Of a stretch of 64,000 bases of DNA, positions 1-15,656 are shown piece by piece. Under the pieces are notes generated by a model. The model saw nothing but the letters and a program-made list of their open reading frames with translations, did not search any database and had not been told where the DNA came from. The DNA is taken from the NCBI RefSeq assembly GCF_036785885.1, contig NC_092329.1, positions 2,356,001 through 2,420,000 of the forward strand, in the 5' to 3' direction. The DNA is from Coffea arabica. Taxonomy: Eukaryota > Streptophyta > Magnoliopsida > Gentianales > Rubiaceae. The position numbers were made by a program, and so were the translations under genes. Every line of letters starts with the position of its first letter. Position 1 is the stretch's first letter.

Positions 1-2140
1 ATGATAGATGTCTTATCTGTAATCATTTTCTTTAGTGAGTTCAAGCCCTTGGGCTTTGAGATATATGATTTTGACATGCAATTTCTGGACGCATGGCTGC
101 ATTTCTCTTTCTGAACTGCTTAAATTTTCATGACACAAGGGACACGATCAATATCTATGTTCATATTTTCTTCCGATACATATAGGCCTCAGGTTTTTTA
201 TATTCAATTTTCATTTGTTGCCAGTCGTGGACTGCCTGCATTACAACTGCTGTATTCTTGTATATAATGAAAGACATTTTGATTGTGTGGATAAAGAAAT
301 TTTATCTTGTGATGAAGTTTACAAGATAATATTTCTAAATTTTGTGCGTGCAGACTTGATTTGTTGGTTTTGTGCTTAATTTACTGCTCAAATGGGGGCA
401 TGCTGTTGATTTATTTGGCAACTATTTAGTTTACTGCCTGACCATTTCGCTGACTTTTAGTTCATGTGGCAGCATTTTTTTGAAGATACACAAAGATGAT
501 AATAGTGGATTTTGACTCTAATTCAAATTGAAGGATGGTGTCTCTTAAGCTACAATGCTACCTTTACTGCTGACATGATGCTTCATTTTCTGAAAAGGCT
601 TCCTGCTTTTTCTTGCCAGCAACCGGGTGCAGGTGGTTCCTAGTCTTGTTTTTGATGAAATAAAACCATTTTCTTGTGCGCTTGGCAACCTGTATGTATA
701 AAGTTGACATAGATTGGTTACTACACTAGTATACGCGGCAATGACTTGAGAGCTAACTGTCAAATTGTAACTTCGGAGGTGCAATTTTTGATTATCAGAT
801 GGTGGATTGGTGGTGGCTGGCTCAGATTTACTTTAGTGTTCGTTATTCATTTCATTTTTGGAGTAATGAAAAGCTGATGTTCATAATTTGTTCTCTTGCT
901 GTATCATTGTTTCCCTCCCATTTGCCATTTGTGCTGCTTGAATTCTCTTTCTGCGTGCAGGATTTTTTTATTTTTTTTTTTGTTTGATCTTTTCTGACTT
1001 TGAAATAATAAGTAAGAATTTCATGTGTTTTAGTCTTGAAGATGCAATACTGGATTTGATTCATGATTACTCTTAGGACACAACAAGTGCAAACATAAGG
1101 GGAGCATGAGTCTGATAAAAATGTTCAGCGGTCTTAAACTAAGCACATATCAGCCAAAAAAAAAAAAATTTATTATTCGCTTGCTACTAGATTTTATGGG
1201 GACCTAAAAGTACAGAACTTCAACTCCTGAAAAAGTTAATAAAATCCCTTTCAGTTGGTCTTGTTCGTTGGTGATTACAATAAAGGCATGCTGAATGTCC
1301 GAATTGGAATTACAAGTTTATTTCTCCACCATGCCGCCGAACAGGTGGTGATCGACGGTCGACTGCATCTGCATCAAAGAGATGATGAGATGGGTACCCT
1401 TCAAATATTCACCCATGCAGGGTTCGAATATGGTATTAGCGCTACTATCTACACAGGTCTTATAATCGAGGTACCAATTCAGACACAAGGCTCGAATGGA
1501 CAGAGACCATCATGCTACTCTACAGGCTTCAAATATCACGCTGTTACTCTTCAAAGAATTTCAATTCAGACGCATAGCTCGAATCGATAGAGATGAGCAT
1601 GAGAAAGATGCTCCCATCAGCATCAGCAAAGTCGTCCAGGGAGTAGGGAAGGCCCAATTCAAGACCTCATGCCTCTACAACCACAAGTCCATGCTTCCAT
1701 CAGCATAGAAAAAGTCTGGTTTCCGGTACCCTGAACCCGTTCAAAGGACCGGTGGATTCATGAAGAAGAAGCCAGCGATGGCAAGACGGTACACGACCTT
1801 GAGGAAGCAAATAAAGCCAAGAGAATGGTTTCCCCGACTCCTCTTTGATGCTTTGCTATCAACATGAACTTAATGAGCCATTACAATCGTGTCTTCTTAG
1901 CGGTGGACCTGCTTGCTAACCTGGCGATCAATTCAATGTAGCTAATCAAATACAAAGAAAATCAGATGAACCACAAAGTAGCAGTTCCTAACTGAGGTTT
2001 GCTGAGCAACAGTACTGAGACGCCAGGCTGGCAGGCTCTACATATGCAGCATCACGATGTTCTACTAAAATGGCACTTATCCTTGTACAGGAGTCAAGTT
2101 GCAATCAGGCATTAAAAGCCAACATATCAACATTTGCTAT
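1..2140. other. Non-coding edge region, no supported gene
   Basis: T-rich, intron- or UTR-like sequence fills the first 1.2 kb and no exon with a recognisable protein is visible. From about 1255 to 1960 base composition is more balanced and a 111-residue plus-strand reading frame (1255-1590) is open, but I recognise no family in it. The stretch lies downstream of the minus-strand pseudouridine synthase gene and may hold its 3' UTR, or a last small exon if the donor-like site after position 2180 is used. Confidence 0.5.
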
Positions 2141-5139
2141 CTATTCAAGACACCTATCATACTTTATTGCATGTCTTACCTTCTCTGCCCTAATGTCACG
2201 AAGCTGGGTTAATATTTCAGCAAAATCTGCAGGTGGCATCTGAGAAAAATGCATGTTCTCTAGAGTGTATGGGTGTGTAAATCTACAAAAGAAATAGGAA
2301 AAAAAAGAGAGGATAAAATAATAAATATCCATCCACTATAATACCAATAAACTGCAAGTTGAATGTACCAGTAGTAATTATTACCCCAGAGATAAAGCAT
2401 GAAGACAAGGTCTTTCTAGTTTACAAATCAACTGCTGAAGATTCTCACGAAAGCTGGATGGGGTCCTAGGCTGAAGCAATGAGAGGGCCATTCCCTTGGT
2501 TCCACCATAAAGCTCATCTCCCAACAGAGGAACTCCCATATACTTTGCATGCACCCTTATCTATGATTTGTGCACAAGCTCTCAAAAGAAGTCTTTATAT
2601 CCTCAATGCGAAAGACACAGAAAAATTTATAAAAGCTTGTGCAGAAGCTCTCAAAAGGAATTCTTTATATCCCGTAGTAGTCTCGTTTCATATTACTAGC
2701 CTTAAATTAGAGTTGAATATTTTCTTCATACAGGTTTTCTTCCACCATAAGCATTTCAATCTTTTAACCTATGCCTTTGATTTGTCCACTTAGGAAACTC
2801 CCCTTATTATAAGGCTTAGATTTCTCAATTTCACCAACATGCTGTTTGGAGAAATAATCAGTTCAAATATTTGAAACCTCTAGAGCACAAAATTAATTTC
2901 CAGAAATACGATGCAACTTTTAGCTCAAAAAGATATGTCAAAAAGGCACAGATAAAGGTCTGAAGTATACATATTTCGAGAGATGATGGTTCACTAAGAC
3001 TTTTCACTTGATAAATGCAATGCAGTCCAACAAAAATACAACTATTTGGCTCTGGCCTCAAGAAGATCAACTTACCTGATGAGTGCGCCCGGTTTCTAGT
3101 TTCCATTCAACCAAAGCAGAACCACCACCAGCAAGCACTTCAATTACTCTATACCTGGTAAACATTAAATTTAATAAGCACAGCTTTTGAGTAAAAAGGT
3201 AACTTGTGCCGGCAAGAAAATGACAGTAAATCAAACAGACTCCTTTTTTTTTTTTTTGGGTGCTTGTCTTTTCCCACAAGGAAGGATTAGAAAGTATCAT
3301 TCACAGCCAAAACACAGAAAAAGTCAGTGAAGACCTCATATCACCTACTAGCAGCATTGCGAGTCTTTTGACTATGAGTAGATCCATCGAAAACAGCCAT
3401 ACGAATTCGATTATTTGAATCACGGCCAACAGGAACGTCAACACGTCCTGATATTGGTGATGGAACTCCACAAGTAAGACTCACATAGACTCTTTTTATT
3501 GTACGGTTCTTAAATTGTTCTGCCAGATGTGAATGAGAATGTTCATCCTGCAAATTGCAAAAGTAATTAACATTAGAAACAGAAGAAATGGCGTAATACA
3601 AAAATAATAAGCAAAATTGTGATGATTTAGCCTTGATTTAATGCTTCTTAACACTTTTAGCAGGAATCACCTTTGCAACAACAAGTAACCCACTAGTTCC
3701 TTTGTCTAATCTATGCACAATTCCTGGGCGAATAGATGCCTCAGATTTACCGGAAGAGGCACCTCCATTATCTTTTAGTGCTCTAGGAAAGGCAATAAAC
3801 TCATCATCAGAAGCATCCTCTGCCTCAGAATGTACTTCCTCACTTGCAAGTGAAAGCATAGGAAGACTACAATGATGAAGAATGCCATTCACAAGCGTTC
3901 CAGAAGTATTCCCAGGTGCCGGATGAACCACCTGTATAATTAAGCAATATATTATAATGCAGATCAGCCAAAACCATTGACAAGTAGAAAGAAACATGAT
4001 TTCATTTAGTATCATGCATAGCATCACAAGGGCATATGGTGAATAATCTAGTAAAAACCCAAAATGTTAAAAGTGGTTCACTTCCTTCCTGTGAATCTCT
4101 TACCCAAATCCAAAACCTGGAAAGGCATTCTTTCTCAATTCAGAAGAAAAATACAGAAAGTCAGAAAGTTCAATGGGTTGAAGTAATTTCTTTCAATAAA
4201 TGAGCAAAAAGAAGTGCAACAATAATGGAAGTTAGCATCAGAGCTGCTGAAAGGCCTAAAAGTGAAATTCTAGTCGGACAAATTATCAGATTATCACTTA
4301 AAAGAAATAGCATGACAATAGGCATGTCACAGCACGGTTGCTACATTTACACAAAGGACAACAAACAACATCAGACCATTAACAAACGTCCACCCAAAAA
4401 CAAACTAACAAAATATCCAGCACTGATATGATTTATGAATTGCAAAAAATGAGACAATTATATGAACCTCTTACTCAGATAAGAACTCGTCTCACAAAAA
4501 ATAAAAAGGGACCGAAACCTCACCATATGAGCAGGCTTGTTGACCACAAGTAAGTGATCATCTTCATAAACTATATCCAGTGGTATATCTTCTGGCTCAG
4601 CCCTTAGCTGCTGCAGCTCCGATATTGTGCAATTAACCTTATCCCCGCCTCTCACCATATGAGAAACCTGCATACCATTGATCAATTTACGATCCAACCA
4701 CCATTTCAATCAAAAGTTAACAGCTTTTCTCAAGGGTCTCCAAAATTTTTTCTCAAAATTAGATTAAACCCAAATTTTTTTTTTTTTTTTAAAAAGTAAC
4801 CTTATTAATGATGCGGCCGTTAACGGAGACGAGACCGGAGCGAATGCTGGACTGAACTCTGGCTCTGCTGATGCCATGAATGCGTGAAGAAACCCAAGAA
4901 TCCAGCCTCAGCTTTTCCGACTTGACATCAACGGTTTCTTGGAGTTTGACACCGGAGAAATTGATAGTTCGCCGGTCAGAAATGGGTTGTGGGTTTCCCC
5001 CGGCAGAAGTGGTACAAGCCTTGACATTGACGAGTCTTGAAAGCGAAATTACCGACAGGGGTTTAGGGATAATATTTTTCAAGGCTTTGGTGGAGGGAAG
5101 TGAGCTCCAAGAGATGGTACTGAGTGACAAGGACCCCAT
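2141..5139 (-). CDS. RNA pseudouridine synthase, RluA/RluD family, probably plastid-targeted
   Basis: Isomerises uridine to pseudouridine in RNA. Seven exons read on the minus strand: 5139-4801, 4667-4524, 3931-3671, 3547-3345, 3154-3076, 2560-2385 and 2282-2141, giving about 447 residues with all phases closing. The Ser-rich N-terminus looks like a plastid transit peptide. An S4 RNA-binding domain lies at about residues 78-125 and the catalytic domain follows. The signature HRLDKGTSG carries the catalytic Asp at about residue 237, and GRTHQIRVHAKYMG is the second conserved block. The order matches Arabidopsis RNA pseudouridine synthase 2-type proteins (At1g76050 from memory). The only doubtful part is the end: after RAEK there is a GTAAG donor, so the last 12 residues before the in-frame stop could be replaced by a small downstream exon. 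The start ATG is the only one in frame upstream of the S4 domain. Confidence 0.93.
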
Positions 5140-5825
5140 TTCTCGAGGAGGGCAGCTCTGGAGAAGACGGGAGCTAAAAGAGCTGGAGCCAGGAAGTGGA
5201 AATTGCCATGGGTACTTAAAGGCGTCATTTTTTTCGTATTGAAACGGTCCACGCTTTTAAATATCCCAATATATTCCATACCATTCAATAATTCCAATTT
5301 TATAAATAATAAAGTGGAGTAAGAACTGCTGAGCACTCAGTTTTGGAGGCACAATTTGCTCTCGTGTTTGGGCAGTTAAAACCTTTAATTAGCCCCTTGT
5401 GATTGGACCGTATTTTTTCGTTTTAATTTATTTATCAGAACATTAATACCTGAAGGAAGGCCTCTAATTAAAGCCTGAAAAATATCAATACACTCATTTG
5501 GACAGTTTTGCACGACGAATAAAACTTCCACTCATGTGGTAAAAGTGTTATTGGTTTAGTTTGGACTTCTGTAATGCGATTCGAAACCACTACCTGAGGT
5601 ATTAACAGTGGTGATATAGTTTCGAAGTTACGATCGAACTGATATCAGCAAATTTATTCTCAAGAAAACTACGAAATCATGTTTATCTTTCACAATGCAC
5701 TCCAGACAAAAAGATTCACGTATTCACATCGAGAGAGAGAGAGAGAGAAAACATATGAATCGGCCGCATGTAGGACTCAGGATAAGCTGCTTAGCTTGCT
5801 GGAGATGAAAGAACGAAAGACTTCC
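5140..5825. other. Intergenic: pseudouridine synthase promoter side and CPK 3' flank
   Basis: Between the start of the pseudouridine synthase gene and the stop of the kinase gene. It holds a (GA)9 microsatellite at about 5731-5748 and otherwise AT-rich unique sequence. Both genes run on the minus strand, so this should contain the promoter and 5' UTR of the former and the 3' UTR of the latter. No further gene is visible. Confidence 0.5.
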
Positions 5826-10894
<5,069 letters not shown>

Positions 10895-12703
10895 TTCTTT
10901 CAGAGGAGGAGCGAGACAGAGTATTGAAGGCCGAAGGAAAAGTTGATGTTGAGAGGCTGGGGGTGGAATGTTTCAAGAGTACAATGGGATGGTTTTGCAG
11001 TTTGGGGTTGGAGTTCGTTAACAGGATTACCACTTTTTCGTGAGGTGCTTTGCTTAACTTTGCTTTGGCGGTTTGGTATGTACTTGGTATCCAGTTACAC
11101 TCTTGCTCGCATACGAATGGTATTAGTACACATGGAGGGAAAGTCAGGAGAAGAAGCGATCCGGTCTCTCTGTCTGTCTTCATACACAAAAAAAAAAAAA
11201 AAAAGTAAAAATAACCAAAGAAAAAGGAGCCTCAACAGTGTAAATATATTTACATAGCAACAGGCTAATCCAAGTGAAATTGCACTCTCAATGAAACAAA
11301 ACCAGATTATACGATACAAGTAACTTTGCCCTTTTCATATCAGACGCACCCACTTCTGCCCTGTTTTCTTTGGGCTAACTTATTAAAAGACGCCTCAACT
11401 TTCCAAAGTGGCGTGGACCAAGCAAAGTCAATTGGCATTTGCATGTAATAGGCCTCATCTGTGTAATTGCTGCAAAAATTCCAACAACCAAGGAGGCCCG
11501 ATTACCCATCAGTATACCATATTTCCACGAACAGCATCACATGGCTCCTGCAAAAGTTTAAAAAAATATATATACATGGAAGCTTCAAGGAATAACAGTT
11601 GCATAATTAAACGTGATCCCTTGAAGAATTTATTCTTCCATGCATTCTTTGCATCCTGTCATTTAATGCAGCAAACCAACTATTGCCAGATAAGTTTGTA
11701 TGCTACTCTAAGGCACACCTGTTTACCATCATGCTCTCCAAGTGTATCAGCTTGCAGATATAAATGCATACTCAGTGGCGAAAAGGTCCATTAGCTTCAA
11801 AGCAAGCTCTTAAAATTGATCTTCCGTAAGACCTAACATATATATAATCATCAGTCATGTCAGCATACCCTCCTTTTTGGATTATTTTCTGGTGCCAGAT
11901 TTCTACTGTGTACCCTGTTGAAATTGCAGGCTGCTGCTACTTAGGCAATGAATTCCACCGTACAAAGAAAAACTTAAACCCTCCAGCTGTGAAGCTTCCA
12001 ATCAGTATGAAATGTCCAGCAGTCAATCCACCGGCCTGAAGTATGCATTTTGTTACTTGATACTATTCAGGCATCTCTAATACAGAAGAGTATTTCACTA
12101 AAATAATTTCTTTCCACCTGACAACAGTGATTCAATGGCTATTACAAGAATAAACAGTGTCATCCTTGTTACATTTAACAATGATGACCTCATATTTCTT
12201 GACTTGCATACTCAAAACAGGAATCTTGGAGCTTCTCTGAGTCTCTGAGGCAGAAGATACCTGAAGTAATAGATAAGAGATCTTTTGACATTCTTATTGA
12301 CAGCCAGCATTTTTTCAGATTATAATTTGCTCTTCAGCTTGAACCTCTGTCACAGAAAAATATGACAACAATAGGAAAAATAAGCTAATGACGAAAGCAG
12401 ATTAATGTAGAAGTCTGAATTTCAATAGAAGATTTGGACAATGGATAATTGCTATGACAATTCCAGAAAATAGAAACTATTCATCCACTTATTAAAAAAG
12501 GAACATGCTTAGGTGAAAGAATAAGGTGAACAGAAAACCAACAAGGATTTATTGAGTGGAAGTCTAAATGTAAGCTTACAACAGATAAAAGCTTCAATTT
12601 TCAGGATTCTGCAGTGAGTTTCGCCGACTCCAAGCTCCAGATCTCCAGGGTAATTTCCTGCCACACCAATATGACAAAATTTCGTATAAGCACTGAATCT
12701 GAA
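10895..12703. other. Intergenic: CPK promoter side and PPR 3' flank
   Basis: Both neighbours are on the minus strand. The stretch nearest 10900-11200 is pyrimidine-rich on the minus strand and likely holds the kinase 5' UTR and promoter, including a 16-A run on the plus strand near 11188. From about 11400 to 12700 only short open frames occur, with no family resemblance; part may be the 3' UTR of the PPR gene. No RNA gene or clear repeat was found. Confidence 0.45.
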
Positions 12704-15001
12704 TCACCACAAGTCCCCGCATGAACAGACGCCATCTTTGAAGTGATGAAATCGGTTTGTGTCTCTGACTAAAATTTCTCTCCTTTCGATGCGGGAAATG
12801 AATTTAATGGCAGTATGGCAGTCCCCACAAATTCTGAGGTTCTTCATCACTGTTAGAGCAGTCCCTGGACTGGTGTTCAATATCCCAAAAACTACAGCTA
12901 ACTTCTCACTGTGGCCACATAAGATATGCTCCTTCTCCTGTTCTTCCACATCTTGCAACACAAAATCAGTATCAGGCAGATAACCCGATTTCTTCATTTC
13001 CATGCTCAACTTATTCAGCTTTTGTAAAATCTGCGCCATTTGAGGATGTGATTTGTCTCCTGCTAAAAGCATATGCACCCTGTTTTTGACCTCAATCCAG
13101 CTACATCCTGGATTTTTCTTCAATCCTGCACGCTTCATCATATCCCTGACTTTATCCATTTCAGTCCATTTTCCTCTGGCAGCATAAATATTTGATAGGA
13201 GAATATAATTCCCAGGGTTCTTTGGTTCCAGAGCAAACAGTCTATTTGCAGCAACTTCTCCCAGTTGCATGTTATGGTGAACCCGACAGGAACTTAATAA
13301 AGCACCCCAAACACATGCATCTGGCTCAAATGGCATCTCATTCATCAAAGAATAAGCTTCTTCAAGCTTTCCCGCACGCCCAAGAAGGCTCACCATGCAA
13401 GCATAATGTTCCATCCTAGCTTCAATTCCATAATCTTTAGACATGCTATTAAAGTAATTCTGCCCTACTTCCACAAGACCACATTGGCTACATACAGAGA
13501 GAAGACTCGTAAAACTCACAAGATCTGGTAGTTGTCGACTACTCTGCATCAACTGAAAGATATTGATAGTTTCTTTTATCATCCCATGCATTGCATAACC
13601 ACCAAGCATTGCATTCCAACAAACCAAATTACGCCTAGGCATCCTGTCAAAACACCGTCTAGCTGCTTGGATCCTACCACAACTAGAATACATGTCAATG
13701 AGAGCACTGCACACATAAACATCATCAGTAAAACCCCTCTTAAGTGAGAAACAATGTGCTGCTTTCCCATGTGCTAATGCAGCAATACTGGCACAAGCTG
13801 GAAGCAAGCAAGGGATTGTTACAGAATTTGGTTTCACACCGGCAATCTGCATTTCTCTGAAAAGTTCTAAAGCCACAAGATGTTTGCCATGCTGAGAGCA
13901 ACAAGCAATCATGGAGGTCCAGGAAACCACATTCAATTCCATCCCTTGGCCCTTATATTTTCTGAAAGTCTTCAATGCGTCGTCTACCATATTATTTCGA
14001 GAAAGGCTAGAAATCAACGCATTGCAAGCACCCACATCCTTTTTATCCATTTCTTCAAAAACTCTCAACGTCTCCAGAGCACATCCACATTTCCCATACA
14101 TATCTACAAGTGAACTGACAACATACTTATCTGATCTAAGTCCAAGTCTGATTGCATAACCATGAACCTGAACTCCGATGATGAAATCCTCCAAGTCACC
14201 AACTGCAGCAAGAACACTAGAAACACTAACTCCATCACACCTAATACCGTCTGAATGCATCCTCTGAAACATCAATACCGCCTCCAGGAAATGCCCACTC
14301 TGATTAAACCCAGCAATCATACCATTCCAGGATACCAAATTTGGCTCAATTCCCAATTTTCCCATCTCGTCAAACACCATAGTGGCATTACTGACATCTC
14401 CTTTCTTCGCATACCCAGACGCTAATGCACTCCCGCATATCACATCTGGATCAGCCATTCTATTGAACACGTTATGTGCATAGTTCAGTGCACTACACTT
14501 AATGTACATATGAACCAAAGATGATTCAACAAGAGAATCTGATGCAAGCCCAGTAGTTAAACCAAAGCCATGAAGTTGATGACCCACTTTAAGGGTTGAT
14601 AATCCAGCGCAGGCCTTGATAGTGCTGGGTAGGATATGGGTATCGGGAAAAAGACGTCCCGAAAGCATCTTAACAAGCAAAGTAAGTGTGCGATGGAAAT
14701 TTTTAAATTTGGAAGAAGCATTAATGAGGGTTGTGAAAGAAAAGAGATCAGGTTGAGGAAGTGAGTACAGGAGGATATCTGCTTCGGTGAAGCATCGGTG
14801 GCTGGCGTACAAGGCGAGTAGCTTGGTGGCGACATGGGGTTGGGTAGAGAGGCCTGCTTTGAGGGCGCCTGCGTGGGCTTGTTTTGCTTCGGAGAGGGTT
14901 CCTGTGGCCGAGTTGAGACAGCTCAGGTAAGCAATCTTGCGGTTGAAGTTGTTAAACAGGTGCAAAGCTTGAACATTCCTCGTCATTAATTTGTTGCTCA
15001 T
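12704..15001 (-). CDS. PPR protein, PLS-DYW subclass, At1g20230-like
   Basis: Intronless, 765 residues; the ATG at 15001 opens the whole frame. Organellar RNA-binding protein, expected to guide C-to-U editing in plastids or mitochondria. Tandem PPR motifs fill residues 1 to about 530; recognisable units include VSWNGMIAGFNQSGHFLEA and LVCWNAMLGGYAMHG. They are followed by E and E+ motifs and a C-terminal DYW deaminase-like domain with HSEKLA (zinc/catalytic His-Glu), CGDCH and a final CSCGDLW. The last tripeptide is DLW where family members usually have DYW or DFW. The deaminase residues are intact, so it should be a full editing factor. It closely resembles Arabidopsis At1g20230 as I remember it. 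The target site cannot be named without decoding the repeat code. Confidence 0.96.
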   Translation of the reverse strand: MSNKLMTRNVQALHLFNNFNRKIAYLSCLNSATGTLSEAKQAHAGALKAGLSTQPHVATKLLALYASHRCFTEADILLYSLPQPDLFSFTTLINASSKFKNFHRTLTLLVKMLSGRLFPDTHILPSTIKACAGLSTLKVGHQLHGFGLTTGLASDSLVESSLVHMYIKCSALNYAHNVFNRMADPDVICGSALASGYAKKGDVSNATMVFDEMGKLGIEPNLVSWNGMIAGFNQSGHFLEAVLMFQRMHSDGIRCDGVSVSSVLAAVGDLEDFIIGVQVHGYAIRLGLRSDKYVVSSLVDMYGKCGCALETLRVFEEMDKKDVGACNALISSLSRNNMVDDALKTFRKYKGQGMELNVVSWTSMIACCSQHGKHLVALELFREMQIAGVKPNSVTIPCLLPACASIAALAHGKAAHCFSLKRGFTDDVYVCSALIDMYSSCGRIQAARRCFDRMPRRNLVCWNAMLGGYAMHGMIKETINIFQLMQSSRQLPDLVSFTSLLSVCSQCGLVEVGQNYFNSMSKDYGIEARMEHYACMVSLLGRAGKLEEAYSLMNEMPFEPDACVWGALLSSCRVHHNMQLGEVAANRLFALEPKNPGNYILLSNIYAARGKWTEMDKVRDMMKRAGLKKNPGCSWIEVKNRVHMLLAGDKSHPQMAQILQKLNKLSMEMKKSGYLPDTDFVLQDVEEQEKEHILCGHSEKLAVVFGILNTSPGTALTVMKNLRICGDCHTAIKFISRIERREILVRDTNRFHHFKDGVCSCGDLW

Positions 15002-15656
15002 CTTCTTCTTGCTCGTCCAGAGCTTCTATAACACGGCCTAGTCCAATACCATCATTCGCAACCAGATTTGGCGGCAAATCTTCAGACTCTGTTCAAATTT
15101 CTGTTTTTCAGTTATGTTGATTAACATTAACACTACTTGCATCTCTAACCCCTACATTCTTTTGAAGATACACTAATGTAACATTCAATTGTCATATGGA
15201 GATTGAGAAGGGTACATTGTTACTTGTATTGTGCTTGAAACGGTTCAGATAAATCCAATTCTAGACTCACATTCATGAATACATTTTGTACCTGATTCAA
15301 CAATTAGAATTTGCCATCATGGGAACAGAATGGGTGAAAATGTACAAGAACATAATGTTATGGGTCATAGAATACATTCATGGGTCATAACCATTATGGT
15401 TTTCTTTTTAGAATTTGCTTATATACAATAACGAACGTAAAAGCCACACACATGGTAGACGAATTTTCCCCTAAAAATCCTTTTTTTGGCGAATAGGATT
15501 TTACTTTAAACTATAGCTCACTCAATCCACAACCTATAAATGCATTCCTTTGTTACATCAGATGAATATGAACCATTTTTCTTGCCCATACGCAGTACTC
15601 AGCAATGATATAGATTCGATAGGACCTAACAGAACTAGCCCATTATGGTCAATCAT
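15002..15656. other. Intergenic spacer between PPR and nucleoredoxin genes
   Basis: About 650 bp of AT-rich sequence. It should contain the 5' UTR and promoter of the minus-strand PPR gene and the 3' UTR of the minus-strand nucleoredoxin gene. A short direct repeat (ATTCATGGGTCATA at about 15370 with a partial copy at about 15358) is all that stands out. Confidence 0.45.

Noticed and set aside
1420-1440. GGGTTCGAATATGG as a tRNA T-arm
   Set aside because: No acceptor stem, D-arm or anticodon arm is found around it.
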